From: Toxonevra muliebris
Taxonomy: Eukaryota > Arthropoda > Insecta > Diptera > Pallopteridae
NCBI GenBank assembly: GCA_963691655.1
Contig: OY829329.1
Location: forward strand, 57,177,408-57,241,407
Length of the DNA stretch: 64,000 bases
Direction: 5' to 3'
The translations under genes were made by a program, and so were the position numbers. Shown here piece by piece: positions 57,190-64,000 of this stretch; position 1 is the stretch's first letter, and every line of letters starts with the position of its first letter. The notes beneath the pieces were generated by a model that searched no databases, was not told the DNA's origin, and saw only the letters and a program-made list of their open reading frames with translations.

Positions 57190-57980
57190 CAGCTGCCCTT
57201 TTATTTCTGGCTCTCTGCTCTTTAACCTCTTCCTTTACCCTCGTACTCTCTCTCTCTCTCTTTCGTCTTTTTTTATATTTTCCTCTTTCTCTTTTTTCCC
57301 TTTCTGCTCTTTAACCTCTTCCTTTACCCTCGTACTCTCTCTCTCTTTCGTCCTTTTTTATATTTTCCTCTTTCTCTTTTTTCCGTTTCAATGCGCTTCC
57401 TTGCTCACGGACTTGTACGGCTCCGTGTCCCTGTTTTATCTTTTGTGCACCTTTTCCCCACTTCTAATTCTAGTTCACTTATTGCACCCTTTTTGCTCCC
57501 TTCTGCCTTTTTTCTGTTCATTCCCCCTTTTTTGGGTATCTTTCCTTTTTCTTTCTTCTTTTCCCTTCTCCGTTTTGCCTTCCCTCTTTTCACTTACCTT
57601 CCTATTCGTTTTCTTCTTCCTATTCAATTCTACCTCTTTCTTGCTCTCTTCCTCTACTCAACTCTCTCTACTCTATTCTATTTTTACCCCTCTTTCCCTC
57701 TTCTTTTCGTTGCACTCCTATTTTCCTTCTATTTTTTCCCCTTCCTTTTTCCGAAACCAGAAATTAATTTTTTGTTTTTCCTCCTCTCTTTTTCGTTTCC
57801 TTATTTTTATTTCTCTTTTTCGACTTTTTTCTCTCTCTCTCTCTCTCTGCTTTCACTTATTTATTTTTCATTTACTGTCCTCTTTTTATTTCCCTCCTCT
57901 CCTCTTTTTAGTCTTCCGTTTCCTTTTTGTTTTTTTCCCCCCTTTACCTCCCTTATTCCACTCCCCTCCCTTTTTTAGAG
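57190..57980 (+). repeat. long polypyrimidine tract with an 89-bp tandem duplication
   Basis: Nearly pure T/C over about 790 bp. TGCTCTTTAACCTCTTCC starts at 57216 and again at 57305, and the copies run on for 89 bp with small length differences in the CTCTCT run. Two long overlapping open frames here (57391-57978 and 57401-57991) are F/L/S/P repeats of the tract, not proteins. Confidence 0.8.
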
Positions 57981-58592
57981 CTCAGTCTTAAATACGGAAA
58001 AAATTTCCGAAGTAGAAGGAGAACTACAAAAAATTTACCAACCATTCCATTTTACATTTACTACAAATTTTCTCATCACCTTTTCTCGAAAACCAACAAA
58101 AGGTAGAACTGCTGCAACAACAACAAATTTATTAACATACTTAAGTATTTTCTAAAAATTTTACACAAATTTAAAAACAAAAATTCAACAAAAACTTAAT
58201 ACCCATTTTTTTTTAACTTCAAACCTGAAATTTTTTTTAAGCAGTTTAAAACTTTTTTAACGAATTATTTGTTTAAAAATTTTGTCGCATTTGCATTTGC
58301 ATTGCAATTGCCCACTCACAAAACTAAATAAAAAAAAAAGAACAACTCATTTTTTTTATTTTCCAAAATAAACGTCATTCGTCGCAATGAAAAAAAAATA
58401 TATATAAACTTTTCACAGAAAACTTTTCGTTGTGCTTACAAAAATTTTGTATATGTAAACTACTTTTTTACTGAAATTTTTCTACTCTTTTTGCATACAT
58501 TCTCTCTGTATATAAAGAGCAGCATATTTGCATTGAATTGTAATTGCACACACACATTCACACACACACACACACATGCTCTTCCATCATGT
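57981..58592. other. intron immediately downstream of the cadherin exon
   Basis: AT-rich, with a CA microsatellite (58547-58576) close to the donor site. Confidence 0.6.
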
Positions 58593-58603
58593 GTACTAAC
58601 CTG
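58593..58603 (-). other. 5' splice donor of the cadherin exon
   Basis: On the minus strand the exon ends TTCAG and continues GTTAGT. This is close to the consensus CAG|GTRAGT and fixes the exon end at 58601. The CA-rich microsatellite on the plus strand (58550-58577) begins only about 25 bp into the intron. Confidence 0.8.
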
Positions 58604-58790
58604 AATTTGGTTGTCCATTGCTGTTCGGACGTGCCGACGGTGCACCATCACGTGCCTCGACTTCCAATGCGTAGGCGCCTTTCTTTTCTCTATCAAAAAC
58701 TGTTTTTGTAAAAATTTCACCACTTTGTAAATTAATTTCAAAGAATTCTTTGCCCTCATTGCGCGGTGAATCCACAATGTAGTAATAGAC
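58601..58790 (-). CDS. CadN: internal exon of an N-cadherin-like gene (partial CDS)
   Basis: This 190-bp exon encodes 63 full codons plus one base (enters in phase 0, leaves after one base of the next codon). The peptide begins VYYYIVDSPRNEGKEFF and contains FEINLQSGEIFTKTVFDRE and YALEVEARDGAPS. These are classic cadherin-repeat signatures: the FxIxxxTGxIxxxxxLDRE-type strand and the DGxPS stretch that precedes the next calcium-binding DxNDN linker, which must lie in the next exon. Cadherins are calcium-dependent adhesion proteins of the plasma membrane; fly N-cadherin acts in axon guidance and synaptic target choice. The wording is nearly identical to my memory of Drosophila CadN, so the symbol rests on recognition, not a search. 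No stop, frameshift or odd codon is present, and codon use is less AT-biased than the surroundings. No other exon of this gene was found in the window, so it is flanked by more than 58 kb and more than 5 kb of intron. Confidence 0.85.
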
Positions 58791-58812
58791 CTGCAATAAA
58801 ATTAAATTGGGC
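58791..58812 (-). other. 3' splice acceptor of the cadherin exon
   Basis: Read on the minus strand, the exon is preceded by a T-rich stretch ending TTTTATTGCAG, followed by GTC of the first exon codon. It is a good acceptor, and it puts the exon exactly where the cadherin reading frame becomes convincing. Confidence 0.8.
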
Positions 58813-59053
58813 AAAAAATTTAATTAGCTTTCTAATGTAGTAAAAATATAATTGAGTTAGTGTTAAGTTTTCAAATGGAACACAATTTGGGTGTATATTG
58901 GCATTCACATGGAGCTATGTTCTGATAGAAGCGCAATGTAAACCAAAATTATAAAATACACTCAGTGATACTTAAATGCCATGAAATTAATATAATTTGA
59001 ATATTTTTTTTTTTTAAATGTCAATGGGAAAATATTGTATCAAATTAATTAGT
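58813..59053. other. intron immediately upstream of the cadherin exon
   Basis: AT-rich. Branch-point candidates cannot be pinned down by eye. Confidence 0.5.
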
Positions 59054-60374
59054 CTTTATATATATAATCGTAGAGTTTTGTGTGTATGTCATCGTGTAAC
59101 TTCTGAACGACTGGACCGATTGAAGTCATATTTCCAAAATATAATTTCTAAGGGGGAGGATGGCTCATAGCTGTTCATAATGGCTTTTAGTAAAGTGGGC
59201 GTGGCACCTGCCATACAATCCTAATAGTTTTTTGGGTATATCTCTAGAATCATTTATAGCACAGTACAGAAATTTGGTACAATAACGAGAATTGACAATG
59301 CCATGCTACAACAAAAATATGGGTGGGATTGACAAAGGGGGTGTGGCACCTTCTATATAACCTGAATTTCCATTATGAGATATCTTAGGCCATTTATGGT
59401 ATGGTACTAAAATTTAAATTCATTCAGTTTGTTGGATTAATGGGTGTGGCACCATGCTTCACTTTTATTTTCTACTACTATTTCTACTACTAATTCTACT
59501 ACTATTTCTACTACTAGTTCTACTACTTTTTCTACTACTATTTCTACTACTAATTCTACTACTATTTCTACCACCTTTTTCTACTACTTTTAAATTTCTT
59601 TTTTTCTGCAAATTTTTCTTATTTTCTTCTACTTTTTCAACCAATTTTTTTCTACTAATATTTTAGAACTTTTTTTCTACTACTTTTTTAATAAATTTTT
59701 TCTTATTTTCTACTATTTTTTACTACTTTTTACAGTTTTTTCTGCTACTATGTTTTACTATTATTTCTAACACTCTTTTTACTTCACTTTTACTATTTTT
59801 GTACTACTATGTTTGACAATTTTGCTACTACTTTTTCTGCTAACTTTTTACTACTTCTTTACAAAAATTTGTAATATAATTTTCTATTCTTTTTCCTACT
59901 ACCTTTTCTACTTCTATTTTCTACTACTATTTTGCTGCTACTTTTTCCATTCCTTTTTCTACTACTTTTTCCACTCCTTTTTCTACTACTTTTCCATTCC
60001 TTTTTCTACTCTTTTTTCCATTCTTTTTTCTACTAATTTATGAAATATCTCAAGAACCTGCCTAGCTATGTCAAAATCCGATAGGTGGCGCTGCAATAAA
60101 TTCTATAATAGATTCAATTTTTATAATAAATAGCAAATGGGTCCATATTTTTAATTGTTTTTGGAATTAGATATAACTTCTAGAACGGTCTTTGATATTC
60201 TTCTACAAATTGAATAGTTTTAAAAATGACAATTTTGATGCCTCATTTTTAAATCTAGAATTTTTACGTTCAATATACGTCCTTGGAGCTTGAATTGTCA
60301 TTACCAACATTCAATTGAAATAAACTTAAATTTTCCCGATTCTTCGTAGAAAGGGCAGAACAACGTCAGTTAGT
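59054..60374 (+). mobile_element. possible Helitron-type non-autonomous repeat
   Basis: Starts with a TATATATA stretch and GTGTGTATGTCATCGTGTAA, then TTCTGAACGACTGGACCGAT, a phrase I know from widespread insect repeats. Ends with GGGCAGAACAACGTCAGTTA GT, resembling the ...CTAGT ends of Helitrons. The middle (59455-60045) is filled with a TTCTACTAC array. No Rep/helicase sequence is present. The assignment rests on memory of similar ends. Confidence 0.35.
59455..60045 (+). repeat. TTCTACTACTATT-type simple array
   Basis: First part nearly regular 12 to 13-bp units (TTCTACTACTAT, TTCTACTACTAA), later more degenerate (TTTTTCTACTACTTTTTCCA). Open frames through it are F/L repeats. Confidence 0.75.
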
Positions 60375-60394
60375 ATACTATAAAATATTAATAT

Positions 60395-61335
60395 TCAAAA
60401 ATCTTATCGGCTTTGATCGGTCATATGCCCCAATTCAACAGCACTAGTCAGACGTAGGCAATCATTTACCACCTCCAGATGGACGTAGGTTACTACTTAT
60501 CATCTATCTAAAATTAATTGGATCTAAAATCGGTCATAGGCTCCTACTTATCAACTCCAGTCAGTCATAGGTCTCTATTCATCACCCTTAATGGCTTTTC
60601 AATTCGTTGGCTCAAGCCGGTCATAGACTGCTATTCATCATCGGCATAAGTCAATCGTATGCCCCTAATCAACGGCTCTAGTCGGTTACAAGTCCCTATT
60701 CACCACCTCTAGTAGTCCATAAACTACTACTCATAGACTCTAGCCTGCCATATGTCCTTACTTTCATCTCTCACCTCTACTAGTTTACAGGATCCTGCTC
60801 AACGGTTTTAGTCCATCGCATACACCTACTTATTGGCTCTAATCAGTCGTAAAGTCACATTCATTTCCTCTAGATAGCCGTAGGCTACCATTCGATCATA
60901 CGCCATCTATTTAGAGTCTTTAGCAGATCGTAGGTTATATATCTTTGGATCTAGTCGGTCATAGGCCCGAACTCATCGGCTTTAGTCAACCGTGTACCCC
61001 TATCCATTGGCTCTAGTCAGTTGTAGGCTTACACTCATCACATCTAGAGGGTTGCAGGCTACTACTTATAGTAGCCTTTAATAAGATTTAGTCAGCTGCA
61101 AGCTCTCACTCATCACTTTTAGTAGGTTATAGGCTACCACTCTTCGGTTGTAGTCGGTTATATGCCACTACTTATAGTCTTCAGTCGATTATATGCCCCT
61201 ACTCATCGGTTCTAGTCAATTCCTACTACTCCACGACTGAAGTCAATCGTATGTCTTCAATCATAACCTTAAGTGGGTCATAGGCTTCTATTTGGGTCTA
61301 TCCGATCGTATGCCTATACTTACTTGCTCAAAGAA
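60395..61335 (+). repeat. degenerate array of about 30 to 35-bp units
   Basis: Diverged units approximating CTACTCATCGGCTCTAGTC followed by GGTCATAGGCCC. At least 20 imperfect copies of the GTC(G/A)GTCATAGGC or CTCATCGGCTCTAGT words can be picked out. No open frame. Confidence 0.65.
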
Positions 61336-64000
61336 AGATGAAGTTGAGTTAAATGAAATTAGGGATATATGGAGTTTGAAAAAATCTTATAAAATCTGAT
61401 ACGGTTTTCTAACCAAATTAAAAATACCTTCATAGACTCACATTTAAAATGACCACCATCAAATAAGAAAAATATATTGCCATGTAAAGGAAATGAAAAT
61501 TTAGCTCATATTGAAACTGTCATATTTATTTAATAAGGAAGTGAACAAAAAACAAAAAAAAAAAACTGAACATTTTCCAGACAAACTTGCTGACAGAAAG
61601 CAAAAACGACGAAGGAAATTAAAAAATTAAAAGTAAATCGCGGCCAACAAAGAAAACAAAAAGAATTAGCTGTCAAAACTGTATTTTAATACTACACATA
61701 CTTTGGCCCTGATAATTTTTTCTCAATTTTTTTTTTTTTTTTTTAATAACAAAATCATTTATAATATAATCTAAAACTAAAAAAAAAAATTAGATGAGAA
61801 ATGAGAAGATTTAAACAAAAAACAGTAACACTAAAATGAATGAAAACGCTAATTAGTGCAGACATTTTTACTTTAAAATTGCCAAATGTTTGTTTTTCAA
61901 ATGAACAATGAAGTAGATACGTAGGCAGGGATTTGCTTCACTGCTTGACGGCCTAACAGCTTGCATTACTTACTGCCTCACTAGCTGACTGCTTTGCCTG
62001 ACAGCATGCCACACTGCCTTTAAGCCAAGTCGATGTGGAGCATAAAAGCGCACAAAGTGAATAAATGACCATCAGAGTTGAATTTGAGCGACTACGGCGC
62101 GTTGGTGGTAGAACAAACAAAGAGTATAGCAGAATATAGGAAACCTTTATGAATTATTACCAGGCGTAATATTTTTTGACATTTATTAGCATGAAAGCAC
62201 CAGTAGCAGTAACAGTAGGAGTAGTACCAGCACTAAAGCCCTTAAAAAAAAGAGAGTGTTTCTTCGAAGTAAAACAAAGTAGTACCTAGAACATAGTAGT
62301 TAGTTATTACATACTATAGTATAAAAAAATGTGAAATGTGCGGCGTGAAAAGCGCATTTTCCTAATACTATTTTTTCCCCGTTTTCTTCTTTTTTTTTGC
62401 TCCGAACCGGAAGGTACTTATGAAAAATTTTCAAGGATTATAATTATACTTTCTTTGTTTGTTTGTCTCTGTGTGCGTGAAAGTCGTATCTTTTTGCTTT
62501 TTATATGCCAACAAATTTTATTTTTTACGTTTTCATTTAGGTACTTTTTTTAATATTTTTTTTGTAAATTTATTTCTCCGTTTTGTAATCAACACGCCCT
62601 TCATTTTCAATGCCTGCGTCTGTCTGCCGGCTTAGTTTCCTTTTTTTTTTAATACTTAAGTGATTTTGACAGTTATTTGCTAATTTAGTACACACTGCAG
62701 TAAAAATGAAATTTTAATTCTTTTCTTTTTACAATTCATTTTTTTTTTACTTTTGTCTGTTTTTGTTTTCATTTTAACGCTCACATAATTTAAGCGTAAT
62801 GTAAAATTATTGCAAAGAAAATATAAAAACATAGCGTAAGCATTTTTATTTTTGAATGATTTTAGTATTTTTTTTTTTTTTTTGTTGAAAAAAGCATCAT
62901 TAGCATTTGCATATCGTTTCCCATACCAACGAAGCTTTCTTCGTCTTCTTTGCTTATCATAAGTCTCGCACATCGTTGCACAATTTCTTGGAGTTACTGT
63001 TAGCATATACTACCATTTTACATTTACTGTTACTACTTTATTTATATTGAAGGCATTTTCTAAACAAAAATATCCAAAATTTAAAAAAACTACACATTTT
63101 AAGTAAACCTTCATTGACTGCTTTGCCAATGTTGTAATGTTTCACCAACAGAATTAACTGCTCAAAAACAAAATAAACTGTAAAACAACCTAGGACAATG
63201 AAACTATTCCAGAAAGAGGCAAGGAAATCTTTCAAACCTTACTCATGAACTTTTGAACTTTGTAATTTCCGGGTTAGTTAGATTGACTAAAATGTTTTGG
63301 GCTTTCAGAATAATATTTAAGTGATATCAATTTTAAAGGATCATAGCCGCTTGGGAATAAATTTTTAAGCTGCAAAATTTTGAAAATTAGCTGGACCATA
63401 CAATGAATTCGAAATACTGCATTCAAAAACTTAAAATTTAAGTGCAACTTCATTTGCCTCCTCTTCCGCTCTGTATATACGACTAAGGAAAAAATAATAC
63501 TAATTCGAATTTATATATCAGTCATAATTTTTGTCCAAAACTTTCTCATAGTGAATATCCCAACACGTTCAAAAACAGCCCGGAGTACAGACGCGGATAC
63601 AAGGGGGAGGGGGGGGGAGGAGAGAAGGAGGAAATTCCCCCCAAAAGATTTTCAAACACTTAAAACTTTAATAACTTAAATAGGCAAAAAGGTGAACATA
63701 ATTAGTTATTGTTGTTTTTAGTTATTACGATTTACATTCAATTATAAGAATAATGAATAATCTTATTCATTAAACCACTTTCCTTCTCTATGGAAATGTG
63801 CGGAAATATTAATGATACCTAAACCAAATAAATTTGAAAACTCAGTGTCCTCATATAGATTAATAAGTTTGCTGGCAATATTCTCGAAAATATTCGAAAT
63901 AATACTTGAGTAGGTTGCTAATAATACTAGAAAATAAGAATATACAATACTTAGTTCTGAATCATCCTGAGCAATTTCATCGCATAGTGAATATTGTCAC
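61336..64000. other. intronic DNA without recognisable genes
   Basis: AT-rich. Contains a short run of CTGCCT/CTGACTGC words (61935-62030), long T runs and a G-rich tract (63603-63631). I see no further cadherin exon. Confidence 0.5.
63603..63631 (+). other. G-rich tract with G-quadruplex potential
   Basis: GGGGGAGGGGGGGGGAGGAG followed by AGAAGGAGG. It has enough G runs for a quadruplex and is unusual in this AT-rich sequence. The preceding CAGACGCGGATACAAG also looks unlike the host intron. Confidence 0.6.

Noticed and set aside
57391..57991. Two overlapping frames of about 195 codons
   Set aside because: Both are translations of a polypyrimidine tract in different frames; overlapping similar F/L/S/P products argue against a gene.
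62680..63006. 108-codon minus-strand frame with CETYDKQRRRRKLRWYGK
   Set aside because: Ends in poly-lysine from A runs and has no domain; I considered a cadherin exon but found no match to cadherin motifs.
1..64000. CRISPR arrays, operons or bacterial-type features
   Set aside because: The sequence is clearly an insect intron; repeats are irregular arrays or transposons without spacer structure.

Overview
The window looks like intronic DNA of a higher fly (Diptera, probably Brachycera/Schizophora; species not determinable here). It is strongly AT-rich, full of A/T runs and CA/TA microsatellites, and has almost no host coding sequence. The only host coding segment I can support is one 190-bp exon on the minus strand (58790 down to 58601) with consensus acceptor and donor sites. 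It encodes part of a cadherin ectodomain that closely resembles Drosophila N-cadherin (CadN) as I remember it. On that reading, bases 1-58600 belong to the intron downstream of this exon and 58791-64000 to the intron upstream.

The rest is a set of mobile elements and degenerate tandem arrays. Left to right: a foldback-like element with long repetitive inverted arms (2479-4314); a MITE with about 107-bp inverted arms (6275-6658); a Tc1/mariner element (DD37D/maT-like) with TA duplication and a broken transposase (9864-11133); a GC-richer insertion of unknown type (11213-12060); a degenerate AATTCAGACC array (14450-15295); a broken DD37E-like transposase (17058-17938, minus); a Ty3/gypsy polymerase fragment set inside an old array (20955-21995, minus); TGACT-type arrays (29560-30250); a tRNA-derived SINE (33012-33285, minus); the reverse-orientation AATTCAGACC array (33845-34325); a complete LOA-like non-LTR retrotransposon (35530-41514); a MITE (42323-42854); a 5'-truncated LINE (43748-44806); a non-autonomous Tc1-like element with nested ends (46073-47244); a LINE tail fragment (50770-51010); a non-autonomous hAT element (51350-52065) lying 11 bp from a decayed mariner (52077-53350); a piggyBac remnant (55555-56725); pyrimidine tracts; the cadherin exon; a possible Helitron-type repeat (59054-60374); and a further degenerate array (60395-61335).

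The most interesting object is the LOA-like element. It is flanked by a perfect 13-bp target-site duplication and both ORFs are open: ORF1 of 562 aa, and ORF2 of 1212 aa with endonuclease, reverse transcriptase, RNase H and a C-terminal CCHC knuckle. Its first base coincides with the predicted cleavage site of a hepatitis-delta-virus-like self-cleaving ribozyme fold (35530-35730). All five helices and the catalytic cytosine context can be traced by eye. This is the best candidate for recent or current activity in the window. It lies antisense to the cadherin gene. I ran no database search: family names come from motif recognition, and boundaries come from inverted repeats and target-site duplications visible in the sequence.
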